Source: JBJKRF01 sp046704785
GTDB taxonomy: Bacteria > Chloroflexota > Anaerolineae > Anaerolineales > Villigracilaceae
NCBI GenBank assembly: GCA_046704785.1
Contig: JBJKRF010000035.1
Span: 1 to 46,146 of the forward strand
DNA length: 46,146 bases
Direction of reading: 5' to 3'
Positions 14,239-23,455 of this stretch are shown piece by piece (the stretch's first letter is position 1; each line of letters starts with the position of its first letter). The translations under genes and the position numbers were made by a program. A model generated the notes under the pieces. It saw only the letters and a program-made list of their open reading frames with translations. It did not search any database and was not told the DNA's origin.

Positions 14239-15621
14239 ATGCGCCCCACACGGCATTTTTGGAAGATTCTCCTGGTTGTGTTGCTTCTGGCAGCGCTTAT
14301 CGTTGCGCCGACTCTGATTCGCGCCACGTTCGACCTCGCGCAGGCCGATCAACTGGCCGGAACGCAGCCGGCCCAGGCAGCGGCGCTTTACGCTTCGGTG
14401 GCGCAGCGACTGCCCTGGCGGGCTGACCTGTACGAGCAGGCCGGGCGTCTCATGCTCCAAAACGGGGAGTCGGCCCAGGCGCTGACGTATTTCGTTCAGG
14501 GACAGGGATTCCTTTCTGTGCAGGGCCGCATGGCGCTCGGCGATGCATACTGGCAACAAGGGCAGCAGCAGCAAGCCTTGCAGACCTGGCAGGCGCTCGA
14601 AAACGAGGGGCAAGCCACGGGGGAATTGTTCCAGCGCTTGGGGATGGCCTACCACGCCCAGGACGAGTTCGACGCCGAGAAGCAGGTCGTCACCCGCTGG
14701 CTGGTCATCGAACCGGATAACGCCGACGCCCATTTTCGACTGGCCTTGCTGGTGATGGCGACCCAGCCCGATCAGGCCGCTGCTGCCCTGGACTTCGCGG
14801 TGGCGCACAACCCGTCGCTGCTGCCGTATTCCCGCGGCTTGCGTACTGCGCTGACGGATCCCACGCCCACCAAAGTCGGACAGGCCCTGGCCGGAATCGA
14901 TGAATGGGGTCTGGCCCGCGCCGCCTTCGAGCAAGCCGTCCGCCAGCAACCGGATGACGGTCTGGCCTGGGCCTGGTTGGGCGAATCCCGCCAGCATAGC
15001 GGCCAGGGCGATGCGCAGCAGGCCATCACCCAGGGGCTTTCCTTATCTCCAGATTCGGCCCAGGTGCACGCCATGGCCGGTTTGTATTGGCAGCGCCAGG
15101 GAGATTTCAAGCAGGCTTTGGCGCACTATCAGGCGGCGGCGAAGCTCGACCCCAAAAATTCCGTCTGGCAGATGGCGCTTGGCGACCTGAACACCCGCCT
15201 GGGCAACCTGACCAGCGCCCTGGCTGCCTACTCCACGGCGACGGAACTCGCGCCCGACGATCCGCAAACCTGGCGGACGTTGGCCCTGTTCTGCGTGGAG
15301 AACGAGGTATACGTGCAGGACGTGGGCCTGGGTGCAGCGCTGCACGCCTATTCGCTGGCCCCATCGGATTCTCAGAACCTGGACGTTTTGGGTCGCGCCT
15401 TGACGGAGCTGCAGCAATGGGATGCGGCCAAGACCATGCTCCAGCGCGCCATGGATGCCGCGCCGCAAGACTCGGCGCCGCCCTTCCATCTCGGTTTGCT
15501 CTACTTGCAGACGGGCGACATGCTTTCTGCGCGTCAATATTTGAATCAGGCGTTGAAGCTCGATCCCAATGGAAGCGTGGGCCAACAGGCCGCGAAATTG
15601 TTACAGCGTTATTTTCCCTAG
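14239..15621 (+). CDS. Membrane-anchored TPR-repeat protein
   Basis: 460 aa. One N-terminal membrane segment (about 8-28), then TPR repeats over the whole remainder, for example ALGDAYWQQGQQQQALQTWQAL, LGMAYHAQDEFDAEKQVVTRWL, WAWLGESRQHSGQGDAQQAI, MAGLYWQRQGDFKQALAHYQ and FHLGLLYLQTGDMLSARQYL. TPRs make protein-protein contacts; with the anchor this is probably an extracytoplasmic scaffold. It is divergent from the histidine-kinase operon. No enzymatic domain is seen, and a more precise role cannot be given. Confidence 0.8.
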   Translation: MRPTRHFWKILLVVLLLAALIVAPTLIRATFDLAQADQLAGTQPAQAAALYASVAQRLPWRADLYEQAGRLMLQNGESAQALTYFVQGQGFLSVQGRMALGDAYWQQGQQQQALQTWQALENEGQATGELFQRLGMAYHAQDEFDAEKQVVTRWLVIEPDNADAHFRLALLVMATQPDQAAAALDFAVAHNPSLLPYSRGLRTALTDPTPTKVGQALAGIDEWGLARAAFEQAVRQQPDDGLAWAWLGESRQHSGQGDAQQAITQGLSLSPDSAQVHAMAGLYWQRQGDFKQALAHYQAAAKLDPKNSVWQMALGDLNTRLGNLTSALAAYSTATELAPDDPQTWRTLALFCVENEVYVQDVGLGAALHAYSLAPSDSQNLDVLGRALTELQQWDAAKTMLQRAMDAAPQDSAPPFHLGLLYLQTGDMLSARQYLNQALKLDPNGSVGQQAAKLLQRYFP

Positions 15622-15756
15622 TACCGCAACTTCCTTAAGTTGTAAGGTCGCATTCTGAATTTCTTCCCCGAAAAACAGGTCTTGCGCTCTCCACTTTCAT
15701 CAAGTTGCAGCACGAGGGTCCGATGAATCATCCTTGGGTTCCGGCACATCCCTAAA

Positions 15757-15780
15757 AATCTGCTTCATCCCGTTGATTTT
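15757..15780. repeat. 24-base segment related to 26545-26568
   Basis: This segment matches the one at 26545-26568 in 20 of 24 positions (AATCTGYTTCRTCCCGYTGA core). Both lie upstream of genes for LamG-like proteins (15831 and 26778). It could be a dispersed repeat fragment or remains of an upstream duplication. Confidence 0.4.
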
Positions 15781-15816
15781 CGGAGAACCCAACAAGCTCA
15801 CGAGGATGTTTTCGGG

Positions 15817-15822
15817 TAAAAT
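15817..15822 (+). promoter_or_regulatory. -10 box of the LamG-like lipoprotein gene (near-leaderless)
   Basis: GGG-TAAAAT, with the box ending 8 bases before the GTG at 15831; it resembles the GGGTATAAT boxes at 17939 and 39680. The transcript is probably leaderless. Confidence 0.4.
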
Positions 15823-15830
15823 CGAGAGCG

Positions 15831-16472
15831 GTGAAACGTTCCTGGCTTGCTCTGACCCTCCTGCTCTTTACCACACAGGCCTGCGCGGTCTTTTCCTGGG
15901 TTGACGTGTTTGTCCCTCCCGGCGGTGTGCTCTACCAGGACAAATTTAGTGACCCAACCAGCGGCTGGGGTTCGCTGACCACCAATACGGGCCAGGCAAA
16001 TTACGACGACGGCACTTACCATATCCAGGTCAGCGCGCCGAACGTCAACCTGTGGTCGCATCCCGGCCTCGACTTCACCAATGTGCGCGTCGAAGCCGAT
16101 GTCTATTCGCCCTCGGGACCGCTGCAGAATCGTATGGGTGTGGTCTGCCGTTTGATGGATGATCAGAACTTTTACTTTTTCGTCATCGGCACGGATGGGT
16201 ATTACGCCATCGGCAAGGTCAGGAATGGCAATTTATCGTTGCTTTCAGCTGCCCAGATGCAGCAAAGCGCTGCCATTCACACAGGCGCAGAACCAAACCA
16301 TGTGCGCGGGGATTGTGTAGCGAATCTGCTGATTCTGTATGTCAACGGTCAGTTGGTGGCCTCCGCCGTCGATTCGGACCTCCCGCATGGTGATGTTGGC
16401 CTGCTCGCCGGGACGTTTGCCCAGCCTGGCGCAAATGTCTACTTCGACAATTTCTTCGTATACAAGCCCTGA
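15831..16472 (+). CDS. LamG/concanavalin-like secreted lipoprotein
   Basis: 213 aa, GTG start. The N terminus MKRSW plus a hydrophobic stretch ending TTQAC (Cys18) looks like a lipoprotein signal, though the lipobox is imperfect. The rest is a jelly-roll of the LamG/3-keto-disaccharide-hydrolase type: DPTSGWGS near the start, VRVEADVYS, GVVCRLMDDQNFYFFVIG, LILYVNGQLVASAVDSDLPHG, GDVGLLAG and VYFDNFFVY at the end. Such domains commonly bind carbohydrate; no catalytic residues are evident. The zinc-ribbon protein at 26778-27503 carries a related domain. It precedes mtaB by about 60 bases. Confidence 0.75.
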   Translation: MKRSWLALTLLLFTTQACAVFSWVDVFVPPGGVLYQDKFSDPTSGWGSLTTNTGQANYDDGTYHIQVSAPNVNLWSHPGLDFTNVRVEADVYSPSGPLQNRMGVVCRLMDDQNFYFFVIGTDGYYAIGKVRNGNLSLLSAAQMQQSAAIHTGAEPNHVRGDCVANLLILYVNGQLVASAVDSDLPHGDVGLLAGTFAQPGANVYFDNFFVYKP

Positions 16473-16531
16473 TCGAGAAATCCGTTTTGTCGCGCCGATT
16501 CCCAAAGGACCAAAAGGATTGACACATACCG

Positions 16532-17803
16532 ATGAAAGTTTACCTGGACATGGTCGGCTGCCGCCTGAATCAGGCGGAAATCGAAGGCATGGCGCGCCAG
16601 TTCCGCGCTGCCGGGCACACGCTCGTCGCTGAGCCCGGCCAGGCTGAACTGGTCGTGATCAACACCTGCGCTGTGACCAACGAAGCGGCTGCCGATTCGC
16701 GCCAGAAGATTCGTCGGGCAGCGCGCGCCGGCGACGTTGAGATCGTCGCCACCGGTTGCTGGAGCAGCCTCGTCCCGGCGCAGGCGCTCTCGCTGCCGGG
16801 TGTCACTCGCGTGGTGACCAACGACCGTAAAGATTTCCTGGTTGCCGAGGTGCTTGGCCTGCCCGACGAGATTTTCGACCGCGAACCCCTGGCGCGCCAA
16901 CCTTTGCCCGGCCTGCGCCAGCGTACGCGCGCTTTCATCAAGGTTCAGGATGGCTGCGACAATCACTGCACATTTTGTGTGACCACCCTGGCGCGCGGGG
17001 CCGGGCGCTCACGGCCCATTGCCGAGGTGCTGGACGATGTTCAGGCGGCGCTTGCAGGCGGCGCGCGGGAAGTCGTCCTGACCGGTGTTCACCTGGGCTC
17101 GTGGGGCCAGGATTTCGGCTTGCGCCTGCGCACCTTGATCGAAACAATCCTGGCCGATACGGACGCGCCGCGGCTGCGACTCTCCTCCCTGGAACCGTGG
17201 GACCTCGACGATGACTTTTTCTCGCTGTGGGAAAACCCACGGCTCATGCCCCACCTGCACCTGCCGCTCCAGTCGGGGAGCGAGCCCACGCTGAGAAGGA
17301 TGCTGCGCAAGACCACACCGCATTCGTTCCGCGCCCTGGTTGCCGCCGCGCGCGCCGTCGTCCCCGACGTGGCGATCACTACCGATGTCATCGCCGGATT
17401 CCCCGGCGAAACGGAATCCGAATTCGGGGAGACGTTGGCCTTTGTCAACGAGGTGGGATTCGCCGGCGGGCACGTCTTCACCTATTCGGCGCGTCCGGGC
17501 ACAGCGGCGGCCCGCATCCGCGAACAGGTGCCGCACGCCGTGCGCAAGCAGCGCAATCACATTCTGCACGAGGCATTTGCCAAGATGGGACGGGGCTACC
17601 GCAAGAGTTTCCTGGGGCGCAAGTTGCCCGTGTTATGGGAAGCTTCTGCCGCGCGCGACGAGCGTGGCTGGCAGATGGAAGGCCTGACCGGGAATTACAT
17701 CCGCGTTATGGCGACGGCGTCCGACCCACGTTGGAACCGGGTGGACGAGGTGAAGTTGCTGGGCTTGTCGGAGGACGGTTTGCGTGGGGAAATTGTGGCG
17801 TAA
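16532..17803 (+). CDS. mtaB: tRNA (N6-threonylcarbamoyladenosine 37-C2)-methylthiotransferase
   Basis: 423 aa. The radical-SAM methylthiotransferase domains appear in order: N-terminal UPF0004 domain with MVGCRLNQAEIEGM and VINTCAVTNEAAADSRQKIR; radical-SAM cluster CDNHCTFC (about 147-154) followed by ARGAGRSRP; HLPLQSGSEPTLRRM and DVIAGFPGETESEF. The CRLNQ start and the RG.GRSR stretch favour the MtaB (t6A to ms2t6A) branch over MiaB. It acts on tRNAs reading ANN codons and needs two 4Fe-4S clusters. The C-terminal TRAM-like region is short. The Shine-Dalgarno is weak (AAGGA 13 bases upstream). Confidence 0.9.
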   Translation: MKVYLDMVGCRLNQAEIEGMARQFRAAGHTLVAEPGQAELVVINTCAVTNEAAADSRQKIRRAARAGDVEIVATGCWSSLVPAQALSLPGVTRVVTNDRKDFLVAEVLGLPDEIFDREPLARQPLPGLRQRTRAFIKVQDGCDNHCTFCVTTLARGAGRSRPIAEVLDDVQAALAGGAREVVLTGVHLGSWGQDFGLRLRTLIETILADTDAPRLRLSSLEPWDLDDDFFSLWENPRLMPHLHLPLQSGSEPTLRRMLRKTTPHSFRALVAAARAVVPDVAITTDVIAGFPGETESEFGETLAFVNEVGFAGGHVFTYSARPGTAAARIREQVPHAVRKQRNHILHEAFAKMGRGYRKSFLGRKLPVLWEASAARDERGWQMEGLTGNYIRVMATASDPRWNRVDEVKLLGLSEDGLRGEIVA

Positions 17804-17938
17804 ATTCGCTGCATTCCTGCTCGATACATCGCCCCGGCGTCCTTCGGGAAAAAGCGCAACATCGTGTCCTTGGGCATTTTCACCCGTGGTGGGTATAAAA
17901 ATTGGGCGTTCTCATTCAATAAAAAGGGCTCAGACGGG

Positions 17939-17944
17939 TATAAA
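17939..17944 (+). promoter_or_regulatory. -10 box of the alcohol dehydrogenase gene (near-leaderless)
   Basis: GGG-TATAAA, with the box ending 8 bases before the ATG at 17953. A second similar box (GTGGTGGGTATAAAA, about 17886-17900) lies 40 bases upstream. Same extended -10 style as 39680-39685. Confidence 0.5.
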
Positions 17945-17952
17945 ATGAAAAT

Positions 17953-18972
17953 ATGAAAGCCTATCGCCTGTTCGAACCGTCCCCTGTTGAGGGAAATCCG
18001 CTTGCGCCCGAAGACCTGCAACGCCCCGAACCGGCCCCCGGCCAGGTGCGCATCCAGGTCTCGGTTTGCGGTGTGTGTCATACCGACCTGCACACCGTGG
18101 AGGGCGAGATTCGTCCGCCGAGCTTGCCGGTCACCCCTGGACATCAGGTGGTGGGCGTGATCGATGCGATTGCTTCTGACCTTCAGGGGGACGTTGCAGC
18201 GAAATCGCTCCAGCTTGGGCAGCGGGTGGGCGTGCCCTGGCTCTATTCCGCCTGTGGCAAATGCGAGTTCTGCCAGCGTGGTGAGGAGAACCTGTGCCCG
18301 CAGGCCCGTTTCACCGGCTTCGATGCGGACGGCGGCTACGCCGAGTATATGCTGGCCGAGGCGCGTTACGTCTTGCCCTTGCCGAACCAACTTTCAGACG
18401 AAGAGGCCGCGCCGCTGCTGTGCGCCGGAATCGTCGGCTATCGTTCGTTGAAGAGGGCTGACATCCAGCCGGGGGAACGTGTGGGGCTGATCGGATTCGG
18501 CGCGAGCGCCCATCTGTGCATCCAGGTGTTGCATCATTGGGATTGCAAGGTCTCGGTCTTTACGCGGGCCTTGAGTCACCAGCAGCACGCGCGAGACCTG
18601 GGGGCGGTCTGGGCCGGGAGCGCCGGCCAAAGCCCGGAACAACCGCTGGACCGCATTGTCATTTTCGCGCCGGAGGGTCGCCTGGTGCTGCGGGCGCTGG
18701 AACTGGTGCGGCCCGGTGGAACCGTTGCCATCAACGCCATTCACATGAGTGAGATTCCAGCTTTTTCGTATGAAACCATCTACGGGGAGCGGACCTTGCG
18801 TTCGGTGGCGAATGCCACCTATCGTGACGGAGTCGAGTTCCTGGCGCTGGCTGTAGAAGCCGGGATCCAGTCCACTGTCAAACCTTATCCCCTTAATGAC
18901 GCTAATCGTGCGTTGCAAGACCTGAAAGCCAGTCGTTTTAACGGTGAGGCGGTCTTGCACGTCAAACCCTAG
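17953..18972 (+). CDS. Zinc-dependent alcohol dehydrogenase (MDR family)
   Basis: 339 aa. Medium-chain dehydrogenase/reductase. Catalytic zinc ligands are in CGVCHTDLH (Cys42), TPGHQ (His64) and APLLCAG (about 156); structural zinc Cys101, Cys104, Cys107 and Cys115 lie in ACGKCEFCQRGEENLC. The nucleotide-binding loop reads VGLIGFGASAH, the variant of a subfamily related to AdhP in which the glycine motif ends ASAH. It oxidises primary alcohols or reduces aldehydes with NAD(P); the exact substrate is unknown. folD follows after seven bases. Confidence 0.85.
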   Translation: MKAYRLFEPSPVEGNPLAPEDLQRPEPAPGQVRIQVSVCGVCHTDLHTVEGEIRPPSLPVTPGHQVVGVIDAIASDLQGDVAAKSLQLGQRVGVPWLYSACGKCEFCQRGEENLCPQARFTGFDADGGYAEYMLAEARYVLPLPNQLSDEEAAPLLCAGIVGYRSLKRADIQPGERVGLIGFGASAHLCIQVLHHWDCKVSVFTRALSHQQHARDLGAVWAGSAGQSPEQPLDRIVIFAPEGRLVLRALELVRPGGTVAINAIHMSEIPAFSYETIYGERTLRSVANATYRDGVEFLALAVEAGIQSTVKPYPLNDANRALQDLKASRFNGEAVLHVKP

Positions 18973-18979
18973 GAGGAAT

Positions 18980-19861
18980 ATGTCTGCGCAGTTAATTGAC
19001 GGAAAGACGATTGCCGCCAGCGTTCGCACGCAGGTCGCTGCGGTTGTGGCCGAACGAGTTGCGGCGGGGAAATCCCGCCCCGGGTTGGCGACCGTGTTGG
19101 TGGGTGATCGGGTCGATTCGGCCACTTATGTCGCTTCGAAAAATAAGGCTTGCCAGGAGCTGGGGATGGAGTCATTCCATCATCACTTGCCCGCTGATGT
19201 GTCACAGGACGAACTCGAAGGCCTGGTGCGTAAACTGAATGAAGACCCGACGGTGAGCGGCATCCTGGTGCAGTTGCCGTTGCCCGCCCACCTCGACGAG
19301 GAGCGAGTTTTGCAGTTGATCAGCATCGAAAAAGATGTGGACGGCTTCTCACCGCTCAATATTGGCCGCCTGGCGCAAAAGGGTCGCCAGCCGCTGTTCG
19401 TGCCTTGCACACCGCGGGGCTGTATCTACCTGCTCGACCAGGCCGGTGTGCAGATCGAGGGCGCGCAGGCCGTGGTGTTGGGCCGTTCGAACATCGTCGG
19501 CATGCCTGCGGCGTTATTGCTGGTCAGTCGCAATGCTACCGTGACCATCTGCCACTCGCGCACGAAGAACCTGCCGGAGGTCGTGCGGCAGGCCGACATT
19601 CTGATCGCTGCCATCGGCAGGACGGAGATGGTGCGCGGCGACTGGATCAAGCCCGGCGCAGCCATCATCGACGTGGGCATGAACCAGAAGCCGGATGCCA
19701 CCAAGAAAAAGGGTTACCGGCTGGTCGGTGATGTGAATTTCGAGGAGGCCAGCCAGGTCGCTGGCTGGATTACGCCCGTGCCGGGCGGCGTCGGCCCGAT
19801 GACGATTGCCATGCTGATGGAGAACACACTGCGCGCAGCGCAAATCCAACAGGGGGCCTGA
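18980..19861 (+). CDS. folD: Bifunctional methylene-THF dehydrogenase/methenyl-THF cyclohydrolase
   Basis: 293 aa, normal length. The ATG at 18980 is preceded by AGGAGGA. Family motifs: ATVLVGDRVDSATYVASKNKAC with the catalytic YxxxK (Tyr and Lys), GILVQLPLPAHLDE, KDVDGFSPLNIGRL, VVLGRSNIVGMPAALLL (NADP site) and TPVPGGVGPMTIAMLMENT at the end. It interconverts methylene-, methenyl- and formyl-tetrahydrofolate for one-carbon supply. It is probably co-transcribed with the upstream dehydrogenase and is followed by a strong terminator. Confidence 0.95.
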   Translation: MSAQLIDGKTIAASVRTQVAAVVAERVAAGKSRPGLATVLVGDRVDSATYVASKNKACQELGMESFHHHLPADVSQDELEGLVRKLNEDPTVSGILVQLPLPAHLDEERVLQLISIEKDVDGFSPLNIGRLAQKGRQPLFVPCTPRGCIYLLDQAGVQIEGAQAVVLGRSNIVGMPAALLLVSRNATVTICHSRTKNLPEVVRQADILIAAIGRTEMVRGDWIKPGAAIIDVGMNQKPDATKKKGYRLVGDVNFEEASQVAGWITPVPGGVGPMTIAMLMENTLRAAQIQQGA

Positions 19862-19903
19862 GTCCGTTCTATAATGCCCCGCGTATGGGTATAGCCATAT
19901 AAC

Positions 19904-19945
19904 AAACAGCCCCGTTACAGAATTTACTTCGTGGCGGGGCTGTTT
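19904..19945. terminator. Bidirectional terminator after folD
   Basis: 11-bp perfect stem AAACAGCCCCG (19904-19914) and CGGGGCTGTTT (19935-19945) with a 20-base loop. T-rich sequence follows on the plus strand and TGTT on the minus strand. It separates convergent folD and the ABC exporter operon. Confidence 0.75.
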
Positions 19946-19961
19946 TGTCTATGCAGTCTTT

Positions 19962-21155
19962 TTACTCGTAACGGAAGCGCCATACGCCGATGGCAAAGAA
20001 AACTGCGGCGAAGATCAACAGCACGCCGGCCTCCGGCAGCACGGCGCTCAGTCCCTGTCCGCGCAGGACGAGGTCGAGCATGCCCTGCATGGCCCAGGTG
20101 GTCGGCAGGATGTGAACAGCGTTCTGGATGAAAGCTGGGAAGAGTTCCAGTGGATACCAGCAACCGCCCATCAGCGCCATCAACATGCCGAGCAAGATGC
20201 TCAGACCGTTGGCCTGTCCCTCGGTTTTGATGAAGGTGCCCATCGTGGTGCCCATAGCCGCGCCAGCCAGCGCCGTAGCGACCAGGATTACGGCCAGCGC
20301 TGCCGGGTCATGTCCCCAGTTAGTGTGCAGCACCCATATACCGAATCCAACCAGCAGCAACATCTGCACGATGGCTGTCAAGACCTGCCCGCTGATCGTC
20401 CCTAGCAAGAAGGTGGCCCTGGACGTGGGCGTCGTCAGCAGGCGGCGCAACGTGCCCTGCGTGCGTTCGTAGGCGAACAGGCTCGAAATGCCCAGGAGCG
20501 GGATGAAAACCCAGGTGATCAGTTGCCCGGCAGAAGAATTGGCTGCCGGGTCGTAATCGACGGTTTCCGGCGTGTCGCCGTGAATCACTTCCAGCCGGTT
20601 GGGCGCCGTTTTCATCAGGGTTTCGGCCTCGGCCAGGGATTGCTCGAAGAAGGTTTGTCGCGCCTGTGTTGAGTCAAAGGGCTTGATTTGGTCCGCTTGC
20701 TGGACGGCGTCCAGCGCGCTGCTGACCACGCTGCCGAGGCGCTGTGTGGCCGCCTGGACGGCGTTTTGGGCCACCTGCGCGTTCAGGTCGTTAGGCTGCT
20801 CCTTCAGTTCTAATTGGACGTCCCGGTTCTCCAGATGTTGTTCATCGAAGGTGGCCGGGATGACCAGTACGGCGTCGGCGGTGCGATCCTGGAACTGGCT
20901 GTCGGCGTCAGACAGGTTCGTCACGTCTGGGCGTACGGATGTAGAGTTCTGCAACTCGGTAAGCAGTTGCGCCGAGAGCGGCGTATTGGCCTGGTCGACG
21001 ACCACCAGACGGATGCGTGGATCGCCCTGGCTGCCGGTTCCGCCGGAGAGCAGAAATGTGAAGATAATCGGCAGTACGATGAAGAAGAGTAACTCGATGG
21101 GGCTGGAGAAACGGATCAGGGTATCTTTCCAGGCAATCGTAAAAATCTTTCGCAT
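19962..21155 (-). CDS. ABC-2 type transporter permease
   Basis: 397 aa. One N-terminal membrane segment, a large extracytoplasmic region (about 45-215) and then five to six segments near the C terminus: the ABC2_membrane_3 topology. FIPLLGISSLFAYERTQGTLRRLLTTPTSRATFLLGT is the usual cytosolic EERExGTLxRLxxxPxxR coupling element (read in two parts around residue 235-260). It pairs with the homologous permease encoded just upstream and the shared ATPase to form an exporter. Probable roles are drug, lipid or glycan efflux; the substrate is unknown. Last gene of the operon, starting eight bases after the preceding stop. Confidence 0.85.
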   Translation of the reverse strand: MRKIFTIAWKDTLIRFSSPIELLFFIVLPIIFTFLLSGGTGSQGDPRIRLVVVDQANTPLSAQLLTELQNSTSVRPDVTNLSDADSQFQDRTADAVLVIPATFDEQHLENRDVQLELKEQPNDLNAQVAQNAVQAATQRLGSVVSSALDAVQQADQIKPFDSTQARQTFFEQSLAEAETLMKTAPNRLEVIHGDTPETVDYDPAANSSAGQLITWVFIPLLGISSLFAYERTQGTLRRLLTTPTSRATFLLGTISGQVLTAIVQMLLLVGFGIWVLHTNWGHDPAALAVILVATALAGAAMGTTMGTFIKTEGQANGLSILLGMLMALMGGCWYPLELFPAFIQNAVHILPTTWAMQGMLDLVLRGQGLSAVLPEAGVLLIFAAVFFAIGVWRFRYE

Positions 21156-21162
21156 GGCGAGG

Positions 21163-22419
21163 CTACCTTTGCAGAATCGACGAGCGGTTGAACGTCAGCA
21201 CCGACAGCGCGAACAGGACGGCACCCATTACCAGCAGCGACGCCACCGGCGTGAGAATGTCGCCCAGTGCGCCGCCGCGCGCCAGTGTATTGAAGCCATC
21301 CAGGCCCCAGGCGTTGGGGGTGATCTTGCTCAACCATTGCACCCAGGTGGGCAGATTGCCCAGACTGACGAAACTGCCGCCCAGGATGCCGAAGATCAAC
21401 ATCAGCGCCGAACCGACGCCGCCTACCTGCCCCGGTGTGCGCGAAAAGGCCGTGACAACCAGTCCCCAGCCGGTGGCGGCAAAGACCGCTGCCAGTACCA
21501 GTACGATCACACCCAGTGCGTCACCCCATTGCAAGTTGAAGAGTAGCGTGCTGGCTAGTATCAGCACCGCCAGTTGCGTCACCCCCGTCAGATAGATGCC
21601 CAGCACCTTGCCGCCCAGCACGGCACTGGTGGAGGTTGGCGATACCAACAGGCGTGGCAGGGTGCCCTGCGTCTGCTCAGCCAGAATGGAACGCCCCCCA
21701 TAACTCACGGCGTACATCAGGAAGAACAGGGCCATGCCGGGCGCCATGAAAGCCAACACGTCGAACTTTACGGCGCTGTTACCGCTGCTGGTGGTCTCGA
21801 CCGGGATCAAGGCACTGTTCCTGCTATTGGCTTCTTGCTGGCCGATGGCCTGTCCGACGGCGACTGCCTGCTGGGGTTGAATTAATCCGTTTTTGAGCAG
21901 CTCGGTTACGGCGGCTTGGGCGCTCACGCGCCCACTTTCCACCTGGCTTAGAAATTCTTCGACGATGGTCTGGATCACGCCCGCGCTGGTGGGGCGTGTG
22001 GGGTTGGCGTAGATTTCGATTTGGACGACGGGCGCGCTGGTCGGGTTGGGGTCGGACGGGTCGGGGATGATGCTGCGGGTGAATCCGGCCGGGATGAGAA
22101 TGGCGGCTGCAGCCTGGTCAGAGTCGACCTGGCGACGGGCCGCTGACGGGTCGTCTGATTCGGTCGGCTCTACCAGGCCGGACAGGTCGGGAGATTGGAA
22201 CACGCTCACCAGGGCGTCGCCCAGTTGGGCCTGGTCCTGGTTGACGAGTATCACCGGGATGTTGGACAACCCGGAGCCATTGTCGCCGCTAAACCGGCCG
22301 GTGACAAATCCCAGGCCGAGGGTCAGCAGGAACGGCGCGGCCAGCATCAACAACAACGCGGCGCGGTCGCGGAAGGCGATGGTCAGGTCTTTCCAACCAA
22401 TCAACAGGACTTTTCTCAT
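21163..22419 (-). CDS. ABC-2 type transporter permease
   Basis: 418 aa. Same topology as the downstream permease: a membrane anchor at about 15-40, a long external region with many Asp/Ser/Pro residues, and five C-terminal membrane segments. The coupling motif appears as ILAEQTQGTLPRLLVSPTSTSAV. Its start is 16 bases after the ATPase stop, with GGAG upstream. The two permeases are distant paralogues, so the complex is probably a heterodimer with the ATPase at 22436-23380. Confidence 0.85.
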   Translation of the reverse strand: MRKVLLIGWKDLTIAFRDRAALLLMLAAPFLLTLGLGFVTGRFSGDNGSGLSNIPVILVNQDQAQLGDALVSVFQSPDLSGLVEPTESDDPSAARRQVDSDQAAAAILIPAGFTRSIIPDPSDPNPTSAPVVQIEIYANPTRPTSAGVIQTIVEEFLSQVESGRVSAQAAVTELLKNGLIQPQQAVAVGQAIGQQEANSRNSALIPVETTSSGNSAVKFDVLAFMAPGMALFFLMYAVSYGGRSILAEQTQGTLPRLLVSPTSTSAVLGGKVLGIYLTGVTQLAVLILASTLLFNLQWGDALGVIVLVLAAVFAATGWGLVVTAFSRTPGQVGGVGSALMLIFGILGGSFVSLGNLPTWVQWLSKITPNAWGLDGFNTLARGGALGDILTPVASLLVMGAVLFALSVLTFNRSSILQR

Positions 22420-22435
22420 GGGGCGCTCCGTTGGC

Positions 22436-23380
22436 TCAATCTCGCAGGGCCCGACCGGTCAGGTGCAGGAAGACGGCTTCCAGGTTGGGCTCTTGGATGT
22501 CCACCGAGCGAATCTTGACGCCGATCTCGTTGGCTTTGCCGATGACCGGTGCCAGCACCTCCTCGGCTTCGGGCGCGATCACGGTGATGGTGTGATCGCT
22601 GACCTGCGCTTCGAGCACGTTGTCTACACTGCGCACAGCGGCGGCCAGCGGAGCCGGGTCTTCACCTTCGTCCAGGTGCAGCAGCAGCGTCTCGTTTTGG
22701 CCTACCTGCCGGGTCAGTTCGGGTTGCGTGCCCAGTGCGATGAGTTCGCCGTGGTCAATGATGCCGACGCGGTTGGACAGTTCCTGGGCCTCTTCCATGT
22801 AGTGCGTGGTGTAGAGCACGGTCATGCCCTGCCGGTTCAGTTCGATGACGGTGTCGAGGATGGCGCGCCGCGACTGCGGGTCGATTCCCACGGTCGGCTC
22901 GTCCATGAAGAGCAGACGGGGTCTGTGCAGCAGGCCCACGCCGATGTTGACGCGTCGTTTCATGCCGCCCGAATAGGTCTTGACGCGTTGTTCGGCTTTA
23001 TCGGCCAGCCCGATTTGCTCGAGCACTTCCCCGATGCGGGTTTTGAGCGTCTTGCCGCTCAGGTTGTACATCTGCCCCCAAAAGTTGAGATTCTCCCGTG
23101 CGGTCAACTCCTCGTAGAGGGCCAGTTCCTGCGGGACGACGCCGATCGCCTGGCGCACGGCCATTGGCTCCTTGGAAATGGAGTGCCCTGCGACGAGGGC
23201 GTCGCCACCGCTGGGCTCATAGAGCGTGGAAAGCATCGAGATGGTGGTGGTTTTGCCGGCGCCGTTCGGCCCCAACAGGCTGAAGATCTCGCCTTCCTGG
23301 ATGTCGAACGAGATGCCTTTGACGGCGGTGAAATCGCCGTACTTTTTCATTAGGTTTTGGACTTCAAGGATCGAGGGCAT
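22436..23380 (-). CDS. ABC exporter ATP-binding protein (DrrA/NodI type)
   Basis: 314 aa. Walker A LGPNGAGKTT (about 36-45), Q-loop VVPQELALYEEL, signature TYSGGMKRRVNIG (about 135-147), Walker B LLFMDEPTVGID with the catalytic Glu161, H-loop VLYTTHYMEEAQ. The C-terminal 90 residues form the extra domain common in DrrA-like exporters. It energises the two permeases downstream. Start ATG at 23380 with GGAG eight bases upstream. It is the first gene of a three-gene minus-strand operon whose promoter must lie in 23381-23455. Confidence 0.92.
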   Translation of the reverse strand: MPSILEVQNLMKKYGDFTAVKGISFDIQEGEIFSLLGPNGAGKTTTISMLSTLYEPSGGDALVAGHSISKEPMAVRQAIGVVPQELALYEELTARENLNFWGQMYNLSGKTLKTRIGEVLEQIGLADKAEQRVKTYSGGMKRRVNIGVGLLHRPRLLFMDEPTVGIDPQSRRAILDTVIELNRQGMTVLYTTHYMEEAQELSNRVGIIDHGELIALGTQPELTRQVGQNETLLLHLDEGEDPAPLAAAVRSVDNVLEAQVSDHTITVIAPEAEEVLAPVIGKANEIGVKIRSVDIQEPNLEAVFLHLTGRALRD

Positions 23381-23455
23381 GACTGGCTCCGTTTGTCAAT
23401 TTTCTCTTTACTACTCTACGAGAAAAACACCAATAAGTTGTCGGCTCATCAATTG

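Noticed and set aside
22046..23353. Plus-strand open frame of 435 codons opposite the ABC exporter
   Set aside because: It lies antisense to well-supported ATPase and permease genes with clear motifs; a shadow caused by GC-rich codons.
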